DNA of 10,396 nucleotides from contig CAJUHL010000053.1 in the NCBI GenBank assembly GCA_910586425.1, positions 1 through 10,396 of the forward strand, in the 5' to 3' direction. A model generated the notes under the pieces. That model searched no databases. It was given only the letters and a program-made list of their open reading frames with translations, and was not told the origin of the DNA. Source of the stretch: an uncultured Bacilli bacterium (GTDB lineage: Bacteria; Bacillota_I; Bacilli_A; RF39; UBA660). This document shows, piece after piece, positions 1 through 7,167 of this stretch (positions are counted from its first letter, which is position 1; every line of letters starts with the position of its first letter). Position numbers and translations under genes: made by a program.

Positions 1-29
1 TCATATTTCCCATTATAATACTTTCTCAT
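1..29 (-). CDS. 5' end of an unidentified gene downstream of tadC (partial)
   Basis: Only the first nine codons and part of a tenth are present, reading M-R-K-Y-Y-N-G-K-Y before the window edge. The start is supported by a good ribosome binding site, GAGGTG, five bases before the ATG, in the same orientation as the Tad-like cluster. It begins about 77 bases after the tadC stop, beyond a hairpin. Nothing in nine residues identifies the product. From its position it could be a further pilus gene such as a pilin, TadE-like protein or peptidase, but that is a guess from context only. Confidence 0.6.
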
Positions 30-79
30 GTTTTCACCTCTATTATTACATACCTCTTTTTCTTCTTTTTTCCTTTGAT

Positions 80-107
80 AAAAAAAGAAATCAATTTTGA
101 TTTCTTT
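80..107 (-). terminator. Intrinsic terminator-like hairpin after tadC
   Basis: On the minus strand a 10-bp perfect stem (AAAGAAATCA / TGATTTCTTT) with a four-base loop is followed directly by a run of seven T. The stem begins within the tadC stop codon. It contains only two G-C pairs, so it may be a leaky terminator or attenuator, not a full stop. The next gene has its own ribosome binding site about 50 bases further on. Confidence 0.6.
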
Positions 108-891
108 AGAAATTCATCATTTGCATCATAGCAAGTAATAATAGAACTAAAATACCCCCACCAGTTACGACTAACATCATCATGGTTTTATTTTCCATTG
201 TTTCCAATCGATTTTTGTATTTTTGTTCTCTTGCCTTATTTTGTAATGTAGATACTGTTCTTGCAAATAAAACAAGTTGTTCCTGTTTATTTTCTTGCGA
301 ACCCAAACCAAGACGATATAATAAGCGCATCATACGCATAGAATCTCTAACTGGATATTCTTTTGCAAAATCCATATATGGATTTACGCTCGAATCTCCG
401 GCTTCTATTTTGGTAATCAGTTTTTCAAGTCCTGGTTTGAAAATTTCGGGTGCAGTATCAATAGACTTACGTATTGCAACTGGCACTGTATAATGTTGTA
501 CTAAAATTTCCAAGCTTTTTAAATAGTATGGTAACATTTGATTGATACTATTTAAGTTAGATTTATAATATCGCTGTAAGCTTGTATATGGTAGTTTAAA
601 TACTAGAAATCCTAAAATAAAAGCAAATAATATATTTACAAATGATAAATTGGAAAGCATAAAGATAAAAATGATTAAGACAATTATAAATACACCATTT
701 CGTAATCGTTTTGAAAATTCACGATTGACATCAGCATTATTTCCATAACGAACCGCTAATAAAAATTTATAATCATCTTCCATTAAAAATCTAAAATATG
801 GTTCAGCATCTGCTAGAAATTTTTGCGTGTCAATTTTCTTATTATACTCTAATACAAATAAGAGGATTAGTGCGATTAAAATAAATTCCAT
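106..891 (-). CDS. tadC: TadC-like inner-membrane platform protein (GspF/T2SSF family)
   Basis: This 261-residue protein has the layout of the Tad platform subunit TadC. There is a hydrophobic N-terminus (about 1-15), a short cytoplasmic stretch, paired membrane helices at about 64-82 and 83-100, a helical cytoplasmic T2SSF-type region (about 110-235), and a last membrane segment at about 237-257. TadB and TadC together form the membrane platform that couples the ATPase to pilin assembly or secretion. Its ATG overlaps the TAA of tadB by one base (TAATG), indicating translational coupling, and tadA lies just upstream of tadB. The family call rests on topology and on the tadA-tadB-tadC order more than on individual motifs, because T2SSF proteins are weakly conserved. 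A hairpin follows the stop codon. Confidence 0.8.
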   Translation of the reverse strand: MEFILIALILLFVLEYNKKIDTQKFLADAEPYFRFLMEDDYKFLLAVRYGNNADVNREFSKRLRNGVFIIVLIIFIFMLSNLSFVNILFAFILGFLVFKLPYTSLQRYYKSNLNSINQMLPYYLKSLEILVQHYTVPVAIRKSIDTAPEIFKPGLEKLITKIEAGDSSVNPYMDFAKEYPVRDSMRMMRLLYRLGLGSQENKQEQLVLFARTVSTLQNKAREQKYKNRLETMENKTMMMLVVTGGGILVLLLLAMMQMMNF

Positions 892-1793
892 TATTCAGCC
901 CCCACATTCTCATTGTAATATTTTTCACCAGAAAGTAAGAAATATGTATTAATTATAATAATAGCATGTAATAGCAATTGAACCAAACCATTGTCTAATA
1001 ATTTAATATAAGACTCTACCCCTAATAAGAATTGGACCAACATAACCATCAAATATAGAATGATACCAAATTGTAAGAACTTTTTATGAAATTGTGCTCT
1101 ATCCAAACGGTCTCTATATACATTTTCCACTAGCATGTCAATATCAAGTGACATATTTTCTAATGCATCACCTGAATTTCTAGACCCCTCATTGGTAATT
1201 TGTAAAAACAATTGATGCATATTTTTTACGATAAAATAATCATATTTTTGGTTCATAAACTGAATGGATTGATCAATGGTCCCATTTTCATATGCAAGGT
1301 CTATCATTGTTTTTACATCTGTTCTAACAGGATCTTCTAATACACCAGATTCATAGACACCTTCTAATGCTTTGATAAATGACTGCGTAGTTGCAAATTC
1401 CATGATGGTATTGGTCGTATACACTTGAATTTGTTCGAAAATAAATTCACTATAAATTCTTTTGCATCTTAGATAAGTAAGGTAAGGAATGGTAATGATA
1501 GCTGCAACAGCATAAACAAGTGATAATAATAAGTTGTAAAAATATAAATAGGAAATCACAGCAGCTGCAATCGCAAAGATAATCACTTGTAGTGTATATT
1601 GTTTTTTGGTGTATTCCTGTCCAAGTTCCTTTACTTTTTCCCTTACTTCTTTAAAAGAATAAGGAGCATACTTATCATAAACATTTCCTGCTTGTTTTGA
1701 TATATATTTATAAACACTCGTTCCAGCACTATTTCGGTAAGCTAGAATAAATATAATTACAAAAGCAATTAGGATAAATACGAATATTTCCAT
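891..1793 (-). CDS. tadB: TadB-like inner-membrane platform protein (GspF/T2SSF family)
   Basis: This 300-residue protein has an N-terminal membrane helix (about 1-19), a basic cytoplasmic linker, two adjacent helices (about 67-84 and 87-105), a mostly alpha-helical cytoplasmic T2SSF-type domain (about 115-238), and two C-terminal helices (about 239-258 and 270-288). This is the TadB arrangement. TadB pairs with TadC as the platform on which the TadA/CpaF ATPase acts. The start is fixed by AGGAGGT six bases before the ATG, only 13 bases after the tadA stop. The cytoplasmic domain includes a typical helix-turn segment near residues 195-225 (ITNEGSRNSGDALENMS). No truncation or frameshift is seen. 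Assignment comes from topology, length and position next to a clear ATPase. Confidence 0.82.
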   Translation of the reverse strand: MEIFVFILIAFVIIFILAYRNSAGTSVYKYISKQAGNVYDKYAPYSFKEVREKVKELGQEYTKKQYTLQVIIFAIAAAVISYLYFYNLLLSLVYAVAAIITIPYLTYLRCKRIYSEFIFEQIQVYTTNTIMEFATTQSFIKALEGVYESGVLEDPVRTDVKTMIDLAYENGTIDQSIQFMNQKYDYFIVKNMHQLFLQITNEGSRNSGDALENMSLDIDMLVENVYRDRLDRAQFHKKFLQFGIILYLMVMLVQFLLGVESYIKLLDNGLVQLLLHAIIIINTYFLLSGEKYYNENVGAE

Positions 1794-1806
1794 TTAAATA
1801 CCTCCT

Positions 1807-2934
1807 TTATTCATATGAAATATTTTGCTTTACAGTTTGAAAGGCTGATACTTGCCCTGTATTATTTATCGTTTGAGGATTGGATTGGATGAGATTTGGA
1901 GATAAAATTACTCCTTGTGTATCTAAATAATCCAATAAATATTTAGTTGGTTGGTTTCTGGTTACTTTGCCTGAACTTGTTTTTTGATAAATAACATTAT
2001 ATTTTGCCTCATTATTTTCTGTGACATAAAATTCTGTTACTTCTGCAATTTCACGTACAAAGCGTTTGGTTATTTTATCTTGGTATCCACGTACATAGAC
2101 ACCTAATTGGATATATCGATAAATGGTTTTTAAAAATTGATCGATATCCTGATTGCTTTCAAGCAGACTGTACATACGATGAGGAATCGAAGATGCTTTA
2201 TCTGCATGGATTGTGGAAAGAATATAGTGTCCTGATGAAATGGAGTTACGTACTGCCATTACAGCTTCTGCACTACGCACCTCAGATAATAAAATCCATT
2301 TTGGATTCTGTCTCATACAAGTGACAAGTACGTCAGAATAAGATGCGATATTATTGGTTTTCATTGCGACAATATCACGATGAGGGAAAATACGATCAAG
2401 ATGCAATTCCAAGGTATCTTCAACTGTAATAATCTTTTCATCTTCTTTGGTATGAGAAGCCAAATATTTGATAAATTCTGTTTTACCAGATCCTGTTTCT
2501 CCACATACGATGATGTTACAATGTCCAGTAACACATTGAAGTAGAAAATCATGGATATCTAAATCAATGTATTTTTCTTGTAATAATTTTTCTTTTTCGA
2601 GCCTAATTTTAGCTGGTGTTTTACGAATGACACATGCAATGCCATTGCGAGCGATTGATTCATGAATGAAATTCAAACGTAATTCAGCACCCTCTGCATC
2701 TAGAAAGGGATGCGCCATATTAAATGACTTTCCCATTACATTAGAGCATTGAAAGGCCAGTTTTTCAATTAAGGCATCATTGATATTTGGATTTTCAATT
2801 CGAAAATTACCTTTGGATAATGTTTTTAAATAAATTTGTCCACCATTACTGTAGGAAATGTCAGTAATGTCATCATCCTCTAAATAAGGTTGGATTGGCC
2901 CAAAATCAATTTGGGAGAACATAGTATCGTTCAT
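1807..2934 (-). CDS. tadA: CpaF/TadA-type secretion ATPase
   Basis: This is a hexameric AAA-like ATPase of the type II/IV secretion superfamily that powers Tad pilus assembly from the cytoplasmic face. An N-terminal domain (about 1-110) contains the usual RxNF-like stretch (LRLNF, 85-89). A textbook Walker A motif, GETGSGKT, lies at 145-152. The Asp box is EDTLEL (172-177), the Walker B-like strand is WILLSEVR (213-220) with Glu218, and the His box is SGHYILSTIHA (234-244). At 375 residues it is shorter than many TadA proteins, mostly through a minimal N-terminus. The Walker B region reads LSEVRSAEA where family members usually have a glycine-rich GEVRGGEA. GAAGGG, in the last codons of the upstream SAF gene, lies six bases before the chosen ATG; only three bases separate the two genes. 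Confidence 0.93.
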   Translation of the reverse strand: MNDTMFSQIDFGPIQPYLEDDDITDISYSNGGQIYLKTLSKGNFRIENPNINDALIEKLAFQCSNVMGKSFNMAHPFLDAEGAELRLNFIHESIARNGIACVIRKTPAKIRLEKEKLLQEKYIDLDIHDFLLQCVTGHCNIIVCGETGSGKTEFIKYLASHTKEDEKIITVEDTLELHLDRIFPHRDIVAMKTNNIASYSDVLVTCMRQNPKWILLSEVRSAEAVMAVRNSISSGHYILSTIHADKASSIPHRMYSLLESNQDIDQFLKTIYRYIQLGVYVRGYQDKITKRFVREIAEVTEFYVTENNEAKYNVIYQKTSSGKVTRNQPTKYLLDYLDTQGVILSPNLIQSNPQTINNTGQVSAFQTVKQNISYE

Positions 2935-2937
2935 AGA

Positions 2938-3747
2938 TTACCCTTCTGTTTGTTCTATTGCTGCATTTAATTCATCGTTTGGTACTGTGTTAGCATTGAT
3001 GAAGTCTCTCAATGTTTGTGAACTTACTACTGTACTTCCTTCTGGTATATTTGCAGTTCCACCATGTGGTACTGGGAATAATTCAGCAGAAAAGGCTACC
3101 ATATATTTTCCTTTTAATAGTAAGACGTTAATATCTGGTTGTACTCCAAAAATTAAACTACTTGGAACACGTGCTTCATCACTATTTTCAAATACGTTTC
3201 TTCCAGCGGAATCTTTAACTGCAAGCACTTTAACATTCTCTACTAATTTACCTACCATAAGTTGTCCATTTTCATTTACGGCTTTCATGTAAATATCAAT
3301 ATAGTTTCCTGGAAAAATAGAATTTCCATAAGTTTTATCCATGGTTACTGCCATATTATATGGAACCTCACCATCAGCAACTTCAACAAATGCAGAGTCT
3401 GGTAAATCAGATTCGTTTACAACTACCCCACTATAGAACATACTTCCTTTTGGTATTACAGTATTGTAATTGCTATATTTTCCAATTACAAATGCAGATG
3501 AACGGATGACATTACTTTGTAATACAACTGGTGCTACATCTACATATTCAATCATATCTGATGTAATTTTGGTTCTAGGTTGAATGGTTTCAGCTGCAAC
3601 TGGAATATTGCTTACTGGGTTTACCATTCTATTGATTTGGATACGATATCCAAAGAATAGAACTAAGATAATCGCGATTACTCCTATAATCGTAACTGTA
3701 TTTTTGTTTTTAAAAAATCTTTTTAATGCAATCATAAAATTATTCAT
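2938..3747 (-). CDS. cpaB: CpaB/RcpC-like SAF-domain pilus assembly protein
   Basis: This 269-residue protein has a basic N-terminus, one membrane helix (about 17-34), and an extracytoplasmic SAF domain (about 47-113) with the pattern IPVAAETIQPRTKITSDMI, followed by SxxIGKY-like and IPKGSMF strands. A CpaB/RcpC-type C-terminal domain follows, recognisable by FPGNYIDIYM and by VENVKVLAVKD. CpaB/RcpC proteins belong to Tad/Flp pilus systems, where they are thought to work outside the inner membrane during pilus assembly. An upstream in-frame start at 3813 would overlap the preceding gene and lacks a ribosome binding site. The ATG at 3747 has GGAAGG eight bases upstream, so I chose it. It sits between the TadE-like gene and tadA, the usual neighbourhood. 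Confidence 0.85.
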   Translation of the reverse strand: MNNFMIALKRFFKNKNTVTIIGVIAIILVLFFGYRIQINRMVNPVSNIPVAAETIQPRTKITSDMIEYVDVAPVVLQSNVIRSSAFVIGKYSNYNTVIPKGSMFYSGVVVNESDLPDSAFVEVADGEVPYNMAVTMDKTYGNSIFPGNYIDIYMKAVNENGQLMVGKLVENVKVLAVKDSAGRNVFENSDEARVPSSLIFGVQPDINVLLLKGKYMVAFSAELFPVPHGGTANIPEGSTVVSSQTLRDFINANTVPNDELNAAIEQTEG

Positions 3748-3766
3748 AATTTTTTCCTTCCTCTCT

Positions 3767-4168
3767 TTAATATGGCGTTTCCAAAATTGCATCCAAATAA
3801 TTAGAAATATCAAATTCCATTATTTGATCTGGAACATTGGATTTCTCTGTGGATGAAACTCGTAAACTCACTTTAGGTGGTGTTTCATTCACATCATATA
3901 TGTCCACTCTATAAGTATTCCCTATGGTTACGCTTTCTGCAAACCTTCTTATAAAGTTTTCAACAAATTTTTCTCTATCGATACGTACTGTACCAGTTCT
4001 ACGATATGATGCCAAATCAACAGCGTCGTACATCGCAGCTTCTGTAATTTCTTTGAGTAAGATATAATTTTGCTCATCTGTATTGGTAACGGTTTGGAAA
4101 AAGAAGATAAAAGCAATTGATGTAACACCCAACATGATGATAAATATACCCCAAAATGATTCTTTCAC
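3767..4168 (-). CDS. Small single-pass membrane protein, TadE/pseudopilin-like
   Basis: This 133-residue protein has a short polar N-terminus, one long membrane helix (about 6-26), and a soluble alpha/beta extracytoplasmic part (about 35-133) ending in acidic and aromatic residues. The size, the N-terminal helix and the place directly before a cpaB-like gene match TadE/TadF minor pilins or a similar DUF-type pilus component. I see no E at +5 after a glycine, the classical prepilin processing signal, so cleavage is uncertain. The start codon is GTG, preceded by AAAGGTAGGT eight bases upstream, and this site overlaps the TAG stop of the upstream gene. The use of GTG in a strong SD context may tune its level relative to its neighbours. 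Function is inferred from context. Confidence 0.6.
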   Translation of the reverse strand: MKESFWGIFIIMLGVTSIAFIFFFQTVTNTDEQNYILLKEITEAAMYDAVDLASYRRTGTVRIDREKFVENFIRRFAESVTIGNTYRVDIYDVNETPPKVSLRVSSTEKSNVPDQIMEFDISNYLDAILETPY

Positions 4169-4178
4169 TTCTTTTTAC

Positions 4179-7157
4179 CTACCTTTCTGAACAAGTATAG
4201 AAATCGCCATGGGTTGCTTTACTACATACTCCACTAATCATCCCATACTCTTGCTTCCGCACAAATTCATTACTAATACAAGCAATACCATTGGAATTAC
4301 AATTCAATGTAAAATCTGCATACCCACCAGATTTTTCTTGGTCATCATTATATTTACGAATTTTTTTAATGGTATTGGTATCTAAAATAAAACTATATAG
4401 TGGTTCTTTTTGGTATACAGCATTTTCCTCTACATTACGGTTATATAGAATCTGTTTTTTTACCAAATCGACACTATTCCAGTTTGCTCCTGGGTATCTT
4501 CCATAGTAATGATCTAAACTAAACTGATTGGTTTTAATGTTTAATCCTACACCTGCTGTTTTGCCAGGGAATGGATTACGAAGAGAAATCGTTCTATAAA
4601 TAATGTTGACTCCGCCTGTATAAGGACACACTGTATCTACACAATATTGCAGTGCCTGATTCAGTCCCATATGAATATTTGCAAATACACATGGTTTGAT
4701 ATCCATTCCATCATTAAAGGTTCCTGCAGGACAATGATAATCTACATTACCTGCATTACACAAGCTATCTACACAATATTGATAACTGTTTCCGTTATTT
4801 AAACAAGCGGTAATTTTAATTGATTTATCATTTGGACAGAACTTATCTCCAGCTCCATTTGGACATAGGGTATCTACACAATACCGGTAACTATTCCCAC
4901 TATTTAAACAGGATGTAATTTCAATATTTTGATCACTTGGACAATAAGTCACAACATTCGCATTACAATATTTTAATTGCGCATCAGCACAAGTCATTGG
5001 TGAACTGGTTGTACTTCCGTTATATATAATGGAAGATAAGTCTTCTCCCGCATGTTCTGTTCCTTCAGGGCAAACACATTCATCAGATGTTGTTTTGGTA
5101 AGTGAATAGTTACATGTATAAGGTCGATTGTTAGCTGCCTCTGTAAATTTTCCATCTTCACCCAAACTATTTACAATGATATTTAGATTATATGGTTTTT
5201 TTACGCTAGCATTATAAGAGGTTGGTAAGAAGGTATAACCTACATTGATGACATCTCCAATTGGAGATTTTAATGGTTGATTATTTTTCTTATTGATATA
5301 TCGATATCCATTTTCTGGTAGAGCATATGTTGTATTTGCAGTTACGATAATTTCTTTGTTATTAATATTTAGTAACTCATTATAAATATCATTTATGGTA
5401 CTTGGGTTTATGTTTGGATTGTATTCACTATGACATCCATTACAGGTAAAATTTGTATTCCCAGTCAGATTATAAGTGGCTCCATATTCTGGATCATCAT
5501 AAGAAACAGATGTATCACTTTGGAATTTATACAAATCATTTGGTGCATAGTTATAATTCAAACAGTATTTTAAGTCTTGTATGATATTGGCTGCGGCATT
5601 ATAAGCTCTTACATATGTATTACATTCATCGGACTGATTATTATAAGTTTTTAATTGGTTTTTTGCCCTCTCTAACGCACTTTTAGCATTGTCCAATTCC
5701 TGCTTTTCTGCATCATCGGATCCACAATTTTCATATTGATCACAAGTTGGCTGCACAGGACAAACTGGTTTTTGACCACAGTTCGCATAGCCTTTTGAGA
5801 TACACTCCTCATAGGCTTTTGCCTTTTCAGCACATTTATGGAATTTATCCCACCGATCCGAACAAGTTGTCTTATCTGATTTACAACGCGCTATATCTTC
5901 TTGTTTCGCATCCAACTTACTTTGTGCATAATTAACATTTCCATTTGCACTGGTTACTTGCTCATTTGCCTGTCTTATCGCATTTGCAAGTGTACTTTGA
6001 CAACTGTTTACATCATATTTTTGTCGATATTGATTTACAATTCTATTGGCATCCTCTAAATCCTTGAATGGATTAGAATCATCACTAGTTGCAACTACAA
6101 TACGGCATGTTTTTGTTCCAGTATACCTTAAGGAATATAAATTGCCCCAAACTGTTTTTTCTGTAGCAGATGAAGTTGGCCAAACAATATTACTTCCCAA
6201 TGAGATTGGTCCAGAGATTCCACCTGGGTAATATTGCTGTACTTGTTCTAAACAGTGTAATGTACAATATTTTCCAAGTGTTTCTGAAGGGTTTCCATAT
6301 TCATTTGCATCTCCACAATTATTAGGGTCATAGACAACCTTTTCTGTAAGATACCCATAATTGGTTTGATTATTTGCGCTACATACTGCTGGTGACCCTA
6401 CTACTTGAACGGTCGGCTTACAAACTTGTGGTGTATCTGGGTCAGGGTTTGTTGGTGGTGTATCTGGGTCAGGTGGACAAGTAGGTATCAAACATTCAGC
6501 AACAAACCTTTGATAGTTACTATTCGTTTTTGATTTATAAACACATAATTGATCTGTACTCAAACTTGATTTATGATTTCGAAAGCTGCTAATATATCTG
6601 CTTGAAGCCATTAAAATACTAGATGGTAACATATCAATATTTTTACATTTTTCTTCGGTTTCTCCTGGTCGAGCCTTGGTACAACCATAAAATGATAATA
6701 CCGCATCTTCCACTCTCATTTCAAAAATTTCAAGATTATAATTTGCATTGGCATTGACGCTTTCTTGCCAAATTGCAATTTGCGCTACGATATATTTAAT
6801 TTGACTATCGTCATCCAATAACCCCAAGCCACTACCACTGTGTTTTATCCAAGATATTGCCTTCGCCATTGTTGGAGTTATTTTTATAGCCCCAGAAGTA
6901 TCAAGCACATAAGTATCATTTTGGGAAGTATGTTTTCCTGGGTCAACGCAAAAACCAGGTCCACTTTTACTTCTATCTGCATTATTAGTAAACTGGGCTA
7001 TATATATCGGCCTATTTCGCTTCACTTCTGCTCCTAAACTTACAAAAACATTATTTGTTTTGGTAAAATGATATGTTGCTTCACATTCACTAGCTGCTTT
7101 TACATTCCCACAAATACATATCAGTAGAAATGCACTAAATATCCATAATTTTTTCAT
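4179..7157 (-). CDS. Secreted cysteine-rich surface protein with N-terminal thioester (Cys-Gln) domain
   Basis: This 992-residue protein has a signal peptide (1-21, cleaved near VKA-A) and no LPXTG motif or C-terminal membrane helix. Residues about 25-200 resemble a thioester domain (TED): GFCVDP with Cys70, and VAQIAIW with Gln126, match the paired [FY]C and Q-x-A-I-W motifs whose side chains form an internal thioester in Gram-positive adhesins. A Pro-Asp-Thr linker (228-243) follows, then a Cys-bearing globular region, a charged coiled-coil-like region (about 360-530), a beta-rich part, and Cys-rich repeats (about 690-845) with YCVDxLC at 759-765, 794-800 and YCVDTVC at 838-844. A final domain ends CSER. 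The mature protein has 47 cysteines by hand count. The ATG at 7157 has AGGGGG six bases upstream; an in-frame ATG at 7220 lies inside the upstream gene and would spoil the signal peptide. The likely role is covalent or disulfide-stabilised adhesion. Confidence 0.78.
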   Translation of the reverse strand: MKKLWIFSAFLLICICGNVKAASECEATYHFTKTNNVFVSLGAEVKRNRPIYIAQFTNNADRSKSGPGFCVDPGKHTSQNDTYVLDTSGAIKITPTMAKAISWIKHSGSGLGLLDDDSQIKYIVAQIAIWQESVNANANYNLEIFEMRVEDAVLSFYGCTKARPGETEEKCKNIDMLPSSILMASSRYISSFRNHKSSLSTDQLCVYKSKTNSNYQRFVAECLIPTCPPDPDTPPTNPDPDTPQVCKPTVQVVGSPAVCSANNQTNYGYLTEKVVYDPNNCGDANEYGNPSETLGKYCTLHCLEQVQQYYPGGISGPISLGSNIVWPTSSATEKTVWGNLYSLRYTGTKTCRIVVATSDDSNPFKDLEDANRIVNQYRQKYDVNSCQSTLANAIRQANEQVTSANGNVNYAQSKLDAKQEDIARCKSDKTTCSDRWDKFHKCAEKAKAYEECISKGYANCGQKPVCPVQPTCDQYENCGSDDAEKQELDNAKSALERAKNQLKTYNNQSDECNTYVRAYNAAANIIQDLKYCLNYNYAPNDLYKFQSDTSVSYDDPEYGATYNLTGNTNFTCNGCHSEYNPNINPSTINDIYNELLNINNKEIIVTANTTYALPENGYRYINKKNNQPLKSPIGDVINVGYTFLPTSYNASVKKPYNLNIIVNSLGEDGKFTEAANNRPYTCNYSLTKTTSDECVCPEGTEHAGEDLSSIIYNGSTTSSPMTCADAQLKYCNANVVTYCPSDQNIEITSCLNSGNSYRYCVDTLCPNGAGDKFCPNDKSIKITACLNNGNSYQYCVDSLCNAGNVDYHCPAGTFNDGMDIKPCVFANIHMGLNQALQYCVDTVCPYTGGVNIIYRTISLRNPFPGKTAGVGLNIKTNQFSLDHYYGRYPGANWNSVDLVKKQILYNRNVEENAVYQKEPLYSFILDTNTIKKIRKYNDDQEKSGGYADFTLNCNSNGIACISNEFVRKQEYGMISGVCSKATHGDFYTCSER
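4630..4935 (-). repeat. Degenerate tandem Cys repeats within the thioester protein gene
   Basis: Three copies of a motif encoding YCVD-x-[LV]-C occur, with the shared bases TATCTACACAATA (plus strand) beginning at 4634, 4766 and 4871. The last two are 105 bases (35 codons) apart and are preceded in the protein by matching C-P-x-D and I-x-I-T-x-C-L-N-x-G-N-S-Y segments. The first is 132 bases away and more diverged. They look like duplicated disulfide-linked modules. Confidence 0.75.
6428..6473 (-). repeat. 27-bp-period direct repeat encoding a Pro-Asp-Thr linker
   Basis: A 19-base identical unit (GTGGTGTATCTGGGTCAGG on the plus strand) occurs at 6428-6446 and 6455-6473. It encodes two copies of DPDTP between cysteines 227 and 246 of the thioester protein. 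It behaves as a flexible or extended spacer after the thioester domain and could change length by slippage in steps of nine residues. Confidence 0.8.
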
Positions 7158-7167
7158 ATGACACCCC

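Noticed and set aside
182..493. Plus-strand open frame of about 100 codons opposite tadC
   Set aside because: It is antisense to a well-supported membrane protein gene, has no ribosome binding site, and its translation has no recognisable domain. The same holds for other open frames opposite genes, for example 2987-3292, 3584-3856, 4291-4506, 5747-5935, 6046-6231, 6840-7037 and 8951-9148.
2361..2552. 63-codon minus-strand frame inside the ATPase gene
   Set aside because: It overlaps the Walker A-encoding part of tadA in another frame and lacks any support of its own.
3748..3813. N-terminal extension of the CpaB-like protein to 3813
   Set aside because: It overlaps the TadE-like gene, and the internal ATG at 3747 has a strong ribosome binding site and gives the expected basic N-terminus before the membrane helix.
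4179..4260. Possible sortase signal at the C-terminus of the large protein
   Set aside because: No LPXTG-like motif, hydrophobic segment or basic tail is present near the end.
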